DNA from: Firmicutes bacterium CAG:555
GTDB lineage: Bacteria; Bacillota; Clostridia; Oscillospirales; Oscillospiraceae
Reading direction: 5' to 3'
NCBI GenBank assembly: GCA_000431075.1
Contig: HF986915.1
Span: 71,657 to 110,570 of the forward strand
DNA length: 38,914 bases
Shown here: piece after piece, positions 29,010-36,632 of the stretch
How the letters are laid out: every line of letters begins with the position of its first letter
How positions within the stretch are numbered: the first letter of the stretch is position 1
Translations under genes and position numbers: made by a program
Notes under the pieces: model-generated
The model's database searches: none
The model's input: only the letters and a program-made list of their open reading frames with translations
What the model was told of the DNA's origin: nothing

Positions 29010-30182
29010 ATGATAAATGATATTATTCTCCTCAAGCTCGGCGAGATAGTCCTCAAGGGACTCAACCGCCGAAGCTTTGAGCAAAAGCTCATCGGCAACA
29101 TCAACCGCCGCCTGTCGGCTATCGGCAAGTTCAAAGTCTACTGCATGCAGTCGACTATTTATGTCGAACCCGTGGACGAGACAAGTGACATGGACGCTGC
29201 GTTTGAAGCGCTCGGCAAGGTGTTCGGCATTGCGATCATGAGCAGGGCGGCCGGCTGCGAAAAGGATGCGGCGAAGATAGCCGAGCTTGCGATAAGCTAC
29301 CTCAAGGACGACATGGAAGCTGCAAAGAGCTTCAAGGTAGAGGGCAAGCGCAGCGACAAGAGCTTTCCCATGACCTCCATCGAGCTTTCGCAGTATGTCG
29401 GCGGCGAGCTTGCCGAGGCATACCCCGAGTGCAGGGTCGATGTGCACGAGCCGGAGCTTGTGGTTCATGTCGAAATCCGTGACCTTGCAGCCTATGTCCA
29501 TGCTGCGCCCACCCCGGGAGCCGGCGGCATGCCGGTCGGCTCGAACGGCATCGGCGTTACGCTGCTGTCCGGTGGTATCGACAGTCCGGTGTCGACCTAT
29601 ATGATAGCAAAGCGCGGTGTGCGGCTCATTCCCGTGCACTTTTTCTCCTTCCCGTACACCTCCGAGCAGGCCAAGCAGAAGGTCATCGAGCTCGCCGAGA
29701 TACTGACTGCCTACTGCGGCAAAATGACCATCGAGATAGTGCCGTTCACGCACATTCAGGAGGAGATTCGGGCAAAGTGCCCCGAGGACTATTTCACCCT
29801 CATCATGCGCAGATTCATGATGCGCATCGCAAGCCGCATTGCCGAGGCAAACGGTGCAAAGGCGATAGTCACCGGCGAAAACCTCGGTCAGGTCGCAAGC
29901 CAGACCATGGAGGCAATGGCATCCACGCAGGCGGTCATCGATCTGCCGGTTTTGCAGCCGCTTATCGGCATGGACAAGGAGGAGATAGTGCAGATAGCCC
30001 GAAAGATCGGCACATTCGAGACCTCAATACTGCCGTATGAGGACTGCTGTACCGTGTTCACCCCCAAGCACCCCAAGACGAAGCCCAAGGTGCATGAGGT
30101 TGCGGAAATTGAGTCCGTTCTCGACATTGACGCACTTGTCGACGAGGCCGTTGCGGGCATAGAGAGGGTGAAGGTCGGATGA
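29010..30182 (+). CDS. thiI: tRNA 4-thiouridine synthase ThiI (no rhodanese domain)
   Basis: This 390-residue protein has the N-terminal ferredoxin-like/THUMP region (1-165) and a PP-loop ATPase domain with LLSGGIDSPVSTYM at about 185. The C-terminal DCCTVFTPKHPKTKP motif is typical of ThiI. It adenylates U8 of tRNA for sulfur transfer. The rhodanese domain of E. coli ThiI is absent, as in many Firmicutes, where a dedicated cysteine desulfurase donates sulfur; none is adjacent here. GGGAG lies 8 nt before the ATG. cinA overlaps its stop by 4 bp. Confidence 0.95.
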   Translation: MINDIILLKLGEIVLKGLNRRSFEQKLIGNINRRLSAIGKFKVYCMQSTIYVEPVDETSDMDAAFEALGKVFGIAIMSRAAGCEKDAAKIAELAISYLKDDMEAAKSFKVEGKRSDKSFPMTSIELSQYVGGELAEAYPECRVDVHEPELVVHVEIRDLAAYVHAAPTPGAGGMPVGSNGIGVTLLSGGIDSPVSTYMIAKRGVRLIPVHFFSFPYTSEQAKQKVIELAEILTAYCGKMTIEIVPFTHIQEEIRAKCPEDYFTLIMRRFMMRIASRIAEANGAKAIVTGENLGQVASQTMEAMASTQAVIDLPVLQPLIGMDKEEIVQIARKIGTFETSILPYEDCCTVFTPKHPKTKPKVHEVAEIESVLDIDALVDEAVAGIERVKVG

Positions 30183-31450
30183 TGGACAAGGTTCATAATG
30201 CCGAGATACTCTCCGTCGGCACGGAGATACTTTTAGGTCATACCGTAAACACCGACGCAAGCGACATTTCGCAGATGCTCTCGGAGATCGGCATAAATGT
30301 AAAGTACCACACCGTTGTCGGCGATAACCCTGCAAGGCTTGCCGATTGCATTGAAATTGCGAAAAGCAGGGCGGATATCATCATCTCCACCGGCGGTCTC
30401 GGCCCCACCTGCGATGATCTTACAAAGCAGACACTTGCAAAAAGCTTCGGCCTTGAGCTTGAGATGAACGAGTACGAGCGCTCGTGCCTGTACGACTATC
30501 TCACCAACCGCGGCTACAGCAAGGAGATGACCGAAAATAACCTCCAGCAGGCCATGCTGCCTGTCGGCTGCACGGTTTTCCACAATGATTGGGGCACCGC
30601 CCCGGGCTGCGCCTTTGAAAAGGACGGCGTTATCGTTCTGATGCTGCCCGGCCCTCCCAAGGAGTGTAATGCCATGTTCAAGGCCTGTGCCGTGCCGTAC
30701 CTGCGCTCGCTGTCCGATGAGCAGATAGTCTCACACGCTATCCATGTTTTCGGCATGAGCGAAAGTGCGCTCGACCAGCTTTTCCGTGACGAGATGAATG
30801 CCATGACAAACCCCACCATGGCGCCCTACGCCAAGGAATCCGACTGCCTTTTGCAGATAACCGCCAAGGCAAAGAGCGCCGAGGAGGCCGAGAAAATGAT
30901 GAAGCCCGTCATCGAACACTGCTGCGAGGTGCTGGGTGATGTTGTTTTCGGCATCGATGTCGAGAGTGTCGAGGAGCGGGTCATGCAGCTTTTAAGTGAA
31001 AAGAAAATGACCTTCTCCGCAGCCGAGAGCTGCACCGGCGGCGAGCTTGCAAAGCGCTTTACCGATATGCCCGGCGCAAGCGAATTTTTCCTCGGCGGCG
31101 TGACTACCTACACAAACGGCGCAAAGGCAAAGCTTTTAGGCATAGACCCCGAGCTCATCGAGGCAAAGGGAGCTGTCAGCCGTGAGGTCGCCATTGAGAT
31201 GGCCGAGCGGGTGAGGGCGCTTTTAGGCACCGACATGGGCATCGGCGTAACGGGACTTGCAGGCCCCGACGGCGACGGTGTTCACGAGGTGGGCACGGTG
31301 TTCGTGTCGCTGGCGACAAAAGACGGCACATTCGTGCGAGAGCTTCATGTCGGCGACCGGCGCACCCGCAGCTACATCCGCCGCGTTTCCGGCAATTTCG
31401 TGTTCGACATGATGCGCCGCTACATGATGGGACTCAAGATAGAACAATAA
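30179..31450 (+). CDS. cinA: CinA-family protein (competence/damage-inducible, NMN amidase-type C-domain)
   Basis: This 423-residue protein has an N-terminal MoCF-type domain (AEILSVGTEILLGHTVNTDA, then IISTGGLGPTCDDLT) and a C-terminal PncC/CinA domain (SAAESCTGGELAKRFTDMPG, then TYTNGAKAKLLG). Family members act as ADP-ribose pyrophosphatase and nicotinamide mononucleotide deamidase, salvaging pyridine nucleotides. ATG codons at 30179 and 30182 are both possible; the first overlaps the thiI stop. The gene ends at a bidirectional hairpin. Confidence 0.94.
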   Translation: MMDKVHNAEILSVGTEILLGHTVNTDASDISQMLSEIGINVKYHTVVGDNPARLADCIEIAKSRADIIISTGGLGPTCDDLTKQTLAKSFGLELEMNEYERSCLYDYLTNRGYSKEMTENNLQQAMLPVGCTVFHNDWGTAPGCAFEKDGVIVLMLPGPPKECNAMFKACAVPYLRSLSDEQIVSHAIHVFGMSESALDQLFRDEMNAMTNPTMAPYAKESDCLLQITAKAKSAEEAEKMMKPVIEHCCEVLGDVVFGIDVESVEERVMQLLSEKKMTFSAAESCTGGELAKRFTDMPGASEFFLGGVTTYTNGAKAKLLGIDPELIEAKGAVSREVAIEMAERVRALLGTDMGIGVTGLAGPDGDGVHEVGTVFVSLATKDGTFVRELHVGDRRTRSYIRRVSGNFVFDMMRRYMMGLKIEQ

Positions 31451-31455
31451 AAAAT

Positions 31456-31482
31456 GCCCGTGCAGTTTAAAACTGCACGGGC
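31456..31482. terminator. Bidirectional terminator between cinA and the YhhN-type gene
   Basis: A 10-bp GC-rich perfect stem (GCCCGTGCAG and its complement) has an AT loop and A- and T-rich flanks. It serves convergent genes. Confidence 0.8.
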
Positions 31483-31493
31483 TGAATTTTTAG

Positions 31494-32177
31494 TTAGATG
31501 AACAGGGCGCTCAGCGCAATGAGATACTGTGCAAGCCAATAGGTGATGTGCACCGCACGGTTTTTACCGTTTGTCGGGTTGCCGCTGAAGCACTGCACGG
31601 AAAGAATACTGTCGCTGATGATAAAGCTCACGCCTGCAATGCCGAAAAGCAGCGTGCCGATGCTGAAATTAAAGATCGCAGTACCAACGGCGGAAATGCC
31701 CATGAAGCAGACGAAAGCGCAGTAGCCGGCAAGCGGGAAGTACAGCTTGCCGAGCTGGAGGGCATGCTTTTTTGAGTTCTGATACTCAAGCAGCATAGCG
31801 ATGATCAGAAGCGGGATGGCGGCGATCCATGCCTTGGGGGCGATGCTGTAAAGCGCTATGACATAGAAAACATGGCCGACCAAAAACGACATTGCGCCCG
31901 AAAGGAAGCACAGAGAAAACTTCTCGGTGAACACAAAGCGAAGTGCCAAAAGCTCGTCGCCCAAAAAGCCGAAGAACAGGCCGAACATCAATAGCACGGC
32001 AAAGTGGCGGTCGGTCGTGTGGAACACGGCGATTGCAGCTATCACGATGCAGCAGACGGTGGTCAGTCCTTTGAAAAGAACGGCCATGACGGGGTCGTTG
32101 TTTTCCGTGACCTGCGTAAATTTAAGCCCGAAGAACAGACCCGCAAGCACGAGAATGACGATAAAAGCTATGTACAT
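31494..32177 (-). CDS. YhhN/TMEM86-family membrane protein
   Basis: This 227-residue protein has about eight membrane helices and the YhhN pattern, including FGLFFGFLGDELLAL, FLVGHVFYVIALY and a late FIISDSILSV segment with conserved Asp. Characterised animal members are lysoplasmalogenases; bacterial members are mostly unproven, though plasmalogens do occur in clostridia. The start at 32177 (MYIAFIVILVLAG) is chosen because GGAGGT lies 7 nt upstream; the longer frame to 32231 would begin with a non-membrane extension over the promoter leader. Confidence 0.85.
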   Translation of the reverse strand: MYIAFIVILVLAGLFFGLKFTQVTENNDPVMAVLFKGLTTVCCIVIAAIAVFHTTDRHFAVLLMFGLFFGFLGDELLALRFVFTEKFSLCFLSGAMSFLVGHVFYVIALYSIAPKAWIAAIPLLIIAMLLEYQNSKKHALQLGKLYFPLAGYCAFVCFMGISAVGTAIFNFSIGTLLFGIAGVSFIISDSILSVQCFSGNPTNGKNRAVHITYWLAQYLIALSALFI

Positions 32178-32219
32178 AAAAAATACCTCCAAGTAATAAT
32201 TCGATGGGGGATTGCAATA

Positions 32220-32248
32220 ACTATACCACATGTATGATTATTTGTAAA
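32220..32248 (-). promoter_or_regulatory. Promoter of the YhhN-type gene
   Basis: On the minus strand TTTACA and TATAGT are 17 nt apart with an extended -10 (TGTGG before TATAGTTAT). It is closely similar to the promoter at 10973-11002. Confidence 0.6.
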
Positions 32249-32278
32249 CAATTTATTAAGAAAGTAATGGGAAAACTG

Positions 32279-32306
32279 TTGCAAAAGCGCCGTTGTATGC
32301 TAAAAT
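32279..32306 (+). promoter_or_regulatory. Promoter of the YkvA-type gene
   Basis: TTGCAA and TAAAAT are 16 nt apart, about 33 nt before the ATG. Confidence 0.5.
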
Positions 32307-32339
32307 ATATGCAGCAAGCTGCGATCAGGAGATAAAGAT

Positions 32340-32732
32340 ATGAAAAACGAAAAAGCTGCAAAGGCACTGAGCGCCGTTGTTAACGGCACGGGAAAAACGC
32401 TTGAATTTATAGATAAGGCGGCAAGAAAGCTTGAGCCGCTGACGGGGCTGCCCATAATCGGCGGCACTATCGCCGAGGTGCAGGATATCATCTCGATGCT
32501 GGACGATTACTATCACGGCAGGTATAAGAAGATACCCACTGCGGCGCTTTTGGGTTCACTGGGCATTATCGCCTATCTTGTGAGCCCGCTTGACCTTATC
32601 CCCGACAATGTGCCCATCCTCGGCTTTATCGACGATGCGTTTATTATAAACACCGTCGTCACCCTGTGTGTGGACAAGGAGCTTGAACGCTACCGTCAGT
32701 GGCGTAATGACACAATGATCGAAACAGTCTGA
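32340..32732 (+). CDS. YkvA/DUF1232-family protein
   Basis: This 130-residue protein ends in the DUF1232 signature. A hydrophobic helix (AALLGSLGIIAYLVSPLDLI) leads into PDNVPILGFIDDAFII, the conserved SPxDLIPDxxPxxGxxDD pattern. One membrane helix is likely. The family is found with membrane-linked proteins and has no proven activity. AGGAG lies about 8 nt before the ATG. The terminator overlaps the stop codon. Confidence 0.88.
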   Translation: MKNEKAAKALSAVVNGTGKTLEFIDKAARKLEPLTGLPIIGGTIAEVQDIISMLDDYYHGRYKKIPTAALLGSLGIIAYLVSPLDLIPDNVPILGFIDDAFIINTVVTLCVDKELERYRQWRNDTMIETV

Positions 32733-32753
32733 GCCTTTGGCTCGGACTTTTTT
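32727..32753 (+). terminator. Terminator of the YkvA-type gene
   Basis: A 9-bp stem (GTCTGAGCC with GGCTCGGAC, one G-U pair, TTT loop) is followed by T6. The stem includes the stop codon. Confidence 0.8.
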
Positions 32754-32825
32754 ATGGAAATTCCGCCGGCGGGATAAAATTATTGTAAAAATGATACGAA
32801 ATTGATCATAACGGAAAATTTAAGC

Positions 32826-32853
32826 TTTACATGCGGCGGATTTGCGGTAAAAT
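32826..32853 (+). promoter_or_regulatory. Promoter of the Na/Pi cotransporter operon
   Basis: TTTACA and TAAAAT are 16 nt apart. A 12-bp direct repeat, AAATTGATCATA, lies at 32799-32810 and 32880-32891, on each side of the promoter. It could be a regulator site; no known consensus was matched. Confidence 0.55.
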
Positions 32854-32917
32854 ATATTTGTGAGAATAGCGACTTTCTAAAATTGATCATATCCTTTTTT
32901 TATGGGAGAGAAATGTA

Positions 32918-34678
32918 ATGGGAATTGCTGAAGTGCTTTCACTTCTCGGCGGCGTTGCGCTGTTTCTGTTCGGCATGTCGCTGATGGGTGACAGCCTTAA
33001 AATGGTTGCCGGCAGCAAGCTTGAGGTCGTGCTGTACCGCCTTTCGGGTACGCAGCTCAAGGGCATCCTGCTCGGCACGGGCGTAACCGCCGTCATACAG
33101 TCGTCGTCTGCGACCTCGGTCATGGTCGTCGGCTTCGTCAACTCCGAAATGATGAAGGTACGCCAGGCGATAGGCGTCATCATGGGCGCAATAATCGGCA
33201 CGAGCATCACTGGTTGGATAATATGCCTTTCCGATATCGGGGGCAACACCTCCGGCTGGATGGAGCTTCTGTCGACGGAGACGCTGACCTCGGTCGTTGC
33301 GCTTATCGGCATCATTCTTTACATGTTCTCGGGCGATATGTCCCGCCGCCATGTCGGCGGTATACTAATGGGCTTTGCGGTACTCATGTTCGGTATGAAG
33401 GCCATGAGCGGCGCCGTCTCCGGACTGAAGGATGACGAAAATTTTGTACGCATACTCACCGATTTTTCAAACCCCATCCTCGGCATCATCGTCGGCATGG
33501 CGTTTACGAGCGTTCTGCAGAGCGCCTCGGCTGCCGTCGGCATTTTGCAGGCGCTTGCAATTACCGGCGCCGTGAGCTTTGAGGTCGCATTCCCCATCAT
33601 CATGGGCATTGCCATCGGCGCTGCAGTTCCGGTGCTGCTGTCGGCAATGGGCGCAAGCGCAGACGGCAAGCGCACTGCACTTTCGTATCTCATCATTGAC
33701 CTTTTCGGCGTTATCATCGTCAGCGTTATATTCTATGCCGTCAATGCATTCGTGCACTTTGGCTTTATGAGCCGAACCATGACGGCGGTGAGCATCGCAC
33801 TCGTAAACACACTTTTCAGGGTCGTCATCGTCATGATACTTGCACCCATGACCGGACTTATCGAGAAGTTCGTTTCGCTCTTTGTCAAGGACGACAAGGA
33901 GCGCCTCAAGGGCCTGCGCGATATGGACCTTCTGGAGGAGCGCTTCCTTACTCATCCGGCGCTCTCTATTGAGCAGAGCCGCCAGGTCATAAACTCCATG
34001 GCACGCTGCGTCGTGAAGAATGTCACCGATGCGCTGTCGCTTGTGGATAAATACACTAAGGACGGCTTTGCCGATGTGCAGAAAGAGGAGGAGCTCGTCG
34101 ACCGCTACGAGGATAAGCTCGGTACATATCTTGTTCAGATAACGAGGCTTGAGCTTACAAAGCAGCAGAATATCATGGTCGGCAAGTACCTGCACTCGAT
34201 AACCGACTTTGAGCGTATGAGCGACCATGCGCTGAATATCGCAGAATGTGCGCAGGAGATGCACGATAAGAAGCTCAACTTCTCAAAGTACGCAACACAT
34301 GAGCTGTCTGTACTGCGCTCTGCCGTGTCGGAGATAGTAGCGCTGGCTGTAAAGGCTTTTGTCGAGGATGACCTCAGCATCGCATATCGCATTGAACCCT
34401 TGGAGGAGAAGATAGACAGCCTGTGCGACGAGATGAAGCTGCACCACATCAACCGCATTAGCGATGGTACCTGCACTTTGCAGCTCGGCTTTGTGTTCAA
34501 CGACCTGCTGACCAATCTCGAACGCATGGCCGACCACTGCTCGAATATCGGCGTTGCCATGATAGAGCTTGCAAGCGGCGCACTCGAGACGCACGATTAC
34601 TACAACAAGCTCATGGAGGAGACCACCGATCAGTTCAAGGAAAGCTTTGCAAAGTACGATGCAAAGTTCAAGCTCTGA
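32918..34678 (+). CDS. Na+/phosphate cotransporter with C-terminal PhoU domain
   Basis: This 586-residue protein has two inverted transport repeats with the NptA/PNaS glutamine-serine motifs: TAVIQSSSATSVMVVG near 62 and TSVLQSASAAVGIL near 195. About nine membrane helices run to roughly residue 320. The cytoplasmic part (about 350-575) is a PhoU-like helical bundle with paired ITDFERMSDHALNIAE and LTNLERMADHCSNIGVAM motifs. The family takes up phosphate with sodium; the PhoU part is thought to regulate it. The Nudix gene begins 1 bp after the stop. GGGAGAG lies 7 nt before the start. Confidence 0.94.
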   Translation: MGIAEVLSLLGGVALFLFGMSLMGDSLKMVAGSKLEVVLYRLSGTQLKGILLGTGVTAVIQSSSATSVMVVGFVNSEMMKVRQAIGVIMGAIIGTSITGWIICLSDIGGNTSGWMELLSTETLTSVVALIGIILYMFSGDMSRRHVGGILMGFAVLMFGMKAMSGAVSGLKDDENFVRILTDFSNPILGIIVGMAFTSVLQSASAAVGILQALAITGAVSFEVAFPIIMGIAIGAAVPVLLSAMGASADGKRTALSYLIIDLFGVIIVSVIFYAVNAFVHFGFMSRTMTAVSIALVNTLFRVVIVMILAPMTGLIEKFVSLFVKDDKERLKGLRDMDLLEERFLTHPALSIEQSRQVINSMARCVVKNVTDALSLVDKYTKDGFADVQKEEELVDRYEDKLGTYLVQITRLELTKQQNIMVGKYLHSITDFERMSDHALNIAECAQEMHDKKLNFSKYATHELSVLRSAVSEIVALAVKAFVEDDLSIAYRIEPLEEKIDSLCDEMKLHHINRISDGTCTLQLGFVFNDLLTNLERMADHCSNIGVAMIELASGALETHDYYNKLMEETTDQFKESFAKYDAKFKL

Positions 34679-34679
34679 T

Positions 34680-35144
34680 ATGATAAATACGACCCTTTGC
34701 TACATAGAGCACGGCGACGAGTACCTGATGCTCCACCGTGTGAAAAAGGAAAACGATATTAACCGTGACAAGTGGATAGGCCTCGGCGGCAAGTTTGAAA
34801 AGGACGAAAGCCCCGAGGAGTGCCTGCTGCGTGAGGTGTATGAGGAGTCGGGACTTCGGCTCACTTCATGGCGCTACCGTGGCATCGTCACCTTTGTGAA
34901 CACCGTCTGCCCGACCGAGTATATGCACCTGTTCACCGCCGATAAATTTGAGGGCAAGATAGGCGCATGCGACGAGGGCGAGCTTGAGTGGATCAAAAAA
35001 AGCGAGCTTATGAAGCTCACACTCTGGGAGGGCGATAAAATTTTCCTCCGACTGTTAGACGAAAACGAACTGTTTTTCTCGCTGAAACTGAGCTACGACG
35101 GCGACGAGCTGATATCGGCAAAGCTAAACGGCAAGAACATTTGA
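34680..35144 (+). CDS. Nudix hydrolase (MutT/8-oxo-dGTP diphosphatase-like)
   Basis: This 154-residue protein has a complete Nudix box: GKFEKDESPEECLL followed by REVYEESGL, fitting G-x5-E-x7-REUxEExGU. The N-terminus MINTTLCYIEHGDEYLML and the WIGLGGK lead-in are typical of MutT-like clostridial enzymes that hydrolyse (oxidised) nucleoside triphosphates. The substrate is uncertain. The ATG at 34680 starts the domain; the open frame upstream lies inside the transporter gene. Coupling to the transporter gene is likely. Confidence 0.9.
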   Translation: MINTTLCYIEHGDEYLMLHRVKKENDINRDKWIGLGGKFEKDESPEECLLREVYEESGLRLTSWRYRGIVTFVNTVCPTEYMHLFTADKFEGKIGACDEGELEWIKKSELMKLTLWEGDKIFLRLLDENELFFSLKLSYDGDELISAKLNGKNI

Positions 35145-35150
35145 GACCCC

Positions 35151-35189
35151 ATTCTCATACCATGAACCGAGAGGTGACGGTATGAGAAT
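35151..35189 (+). promoter_or_regulatory. Hairpin holding the start codon of the LysM-GH18 gene
   Basis: ATTCTCATACC (35151-35161) is a perfect 11-bp complement of GGTATGAGAAT (35179-35189), which contains the ATG at 35182. The ribosome site GAGAGGT lies in the 17-nt loop. Folding would hide the start codon while leaving the ribosome site exposed. Confidence 0.6.
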
Positions 35190-36312
35190 TTTTGTTGTTT
35201 CCAAAGGCGACAGCCTGTATTCCATAGCCCGCAAATTCGGCGTATCGCCGACGGAGCTGAGCTACATAAACGCACTGTCGGACCCCGACCGGCTCACGGT
35301 GGGGCAGACGCTCGTCATCCCCGGGGGCAGCGCACCGCAGGGTCAGATAGAGGTAAACGGCTACGCCTACCCCAATATAAGCGACACCGTGCTTTCCGAA
35401 GCGCTGCCGTACATGACATTTCTGTGCCCGTTTTCGTGGCACATCGACGCTGCCGGCGGCATCACGCCGATTGACGATAAGCGCATGATAAGTCGTGCGT
35501 ATGAGACGGCGACTGCACCAATGCTCACGCTCACAAACATCGGCACATCAGGCGGCTTTTCGAGCGATATCGCCCATGCGATATTCACCGACGATGCAGC
35601 TCAGACCACGCTTATCGACAACATTCTTGCGGCGCTTCGCAGTCGTGGCTACTACGGTGTGAACCTTAACATCGAATATGTCTACCCCTTTGACAGAGCC
35701 GGGTACAATGCCTTTTTGAAGAAACTTTCCGAGACGCTGCACCCCAAGGGGTACTACCTCACGAGCGCCATTGCGCCCAAGACCTCCGATGACCAATACG
35801 GACTGCTCTACACCGCCCACGACTACGAAGCGCACGGCAGGTACTGCGACCGTGTCATCATTATGACCTACGAATGGGGCTATACCTACAGCGCTCCGCA
35901 GGCCGTGTCGCCGGTCGACCGGATGCGCAAGGTGCTCGACTATGCCGTAACGAAAATTCCCTCGGGCAAGATCTTACTCGGCTTTTCAAACTACGGCTAC
36001 AACTGGGTGCTGCCATGGCAGCAGGGCAGGGCGGCATCCGTGATATCCAACACCGCCGCCATGAACCTTGCGGCGGCCAACTTTGCGCAGATAAAATTCA
36101 ACGAGCAGGCGCAGGCACCGTTTTTCAATTACACAGACCCATCCGGCGTGCGCCACGAGGTGTGGTTCGAGGACGCAAGGAGCGTCAAAGCCCGCCTGCA
36201 GCTGGTCTCGGAGTATAACCTTGCGGGCATCAGCTACTGGACGATAAACTATCAGAATCGAGCCGGCTTTGCCGTGCTGGAATCGATGCACGGCGTTGAG
36301 AAGATAATATGA
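35182..36312 (+). CDS. LysM-GH18 glycosidase (spore cortex lytic/YaaH-SleL-like)
   Basis: This 376-residue protein has one N-terminal LysM domain (1-48, VVSKGDSLYSIARKFGV to VGQTLVIPG) and a GH18 catalytic domain (about 65-375). The catalytic region reads YYGVNLNIEYVYP: the Glu is present but the Asp two residues before it, expected in DxxDxDxE, is Asn. Other GH18 parts are present (VIIMTYEWGY, ILLGFSNYGYNW, GISYWTINY). It lacks a signal peptide, as in spore-coat YaaH/SleL enzymes that cut cortex peptidoglycan. A spore role is likely but unproven. It may be less active if the Asn is not tolerated. Confidence 0.9.
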   Translation: MRIFVVSKGDSLYSIARKFGVSPTELSYINALSDPDRLTVGQTLVIPGGSAPQGQIEVNGYAYPNISDTVLSEALPYMTFLCPFSWHIDAAGGITPIDDKRMISRAYETATAPMLTLTNIGTSGGFSSDIAHAIFTDDAAQTTLIDNILAALRSRGYYGVNLNIEYVYPFDRAGYNAFLKKLSETLHPKGYYLTSAIAPKTSDDQYGLLYTAHDYEAHGRYCDRVIIMTYEWGYTYSAPQAVSPVDRMRKVLDYAVTKIPSGKILLGFSNYGYNWVLPWQQGRAASVISNTAAMNLAAANFAQIKFNEQAQAPFFNYTDPSGVRHEVWFEDARSVKARLQLVSEYNLAGISYWTINYQNRAGFAVLESMHGVEKII

Positions 36313-36346
36313 AAAATCTGCTGTATCATGCGATACAGCAGATTTT
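36313..36346. terminator. Terminator of the LysM-GH18 gene; first copy of a repeated hairpin
   Basis: A perfect 15-bp stem (AAAATCTGCTGTATC and its complement, loop ATGC) starts at the base after the stop codon. The same hairpin with loop ATAC occurs at 36581-36616. Confidence 0.8.
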
Positions 36347-36429
36347 GAAGCGTGTCAAAAAAGTCCTGTGACTTTTTTGCACGCTTCAAAACACGCCACA
36401 TTTTTTGTGAAGCTTTGCTTCACGAAAAA
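36347..36429. repeat. Two further hairpins in the spacer
   Basis: The first pairs GAAGCGTG(T)CAAAAAAGTC with GACTTTTTTGCACGCTTC (36347-36387, one bulged base). The second pairs GTGAAGC with GCTTCAC (36401-36429) with T and A flanks. The rest of the spacer (36430-36580) holds no gene or clear signal, only a TATAAT (36479-36484) without a good -35. Confidence 0.6.
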
Positions 36430-36580
36430 TCTCGCTACGCTCGTCAAAAAGCCTGATAACTCAAGCATTTTTGATGGCTATAATCTAATTTGAGGCGGGA
36501 CCTTGTCCCCCTCACACTCCCCCTGCTGCGTATTGAGCTTTACTCGTTGTGCCTATTTTTTTTAGTTCTTTGACAGACTT

Positions 36581-36616
36581 AAAAATCTGCTGTATCATAC
36601 GATACAGCAGATTTTT
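36581..36616. terminator. Terminator of the FAD-dehydrogenase gene; second copy of the repeated hairpin
   Basis: A perfect 16-bp stem (AAAAATCTGCTGTATC and its complement, loop ATAC) with A5/T5 flanks lies 17 bp after the minus-strand gene's stop codon. It differs from the copy at 36313 mainly in one loop base. Confidence 0.85.
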
Positions 36617-36632
36617 ATTTACGATTTTACGA

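Noticed and set aside
32178..32231. N-terminal extension of the YhhN-type protein
   Set aside because: The extension crosses the ribosome site and promoter region. GGAGGT is correctly spaced for the ATG at 32177.
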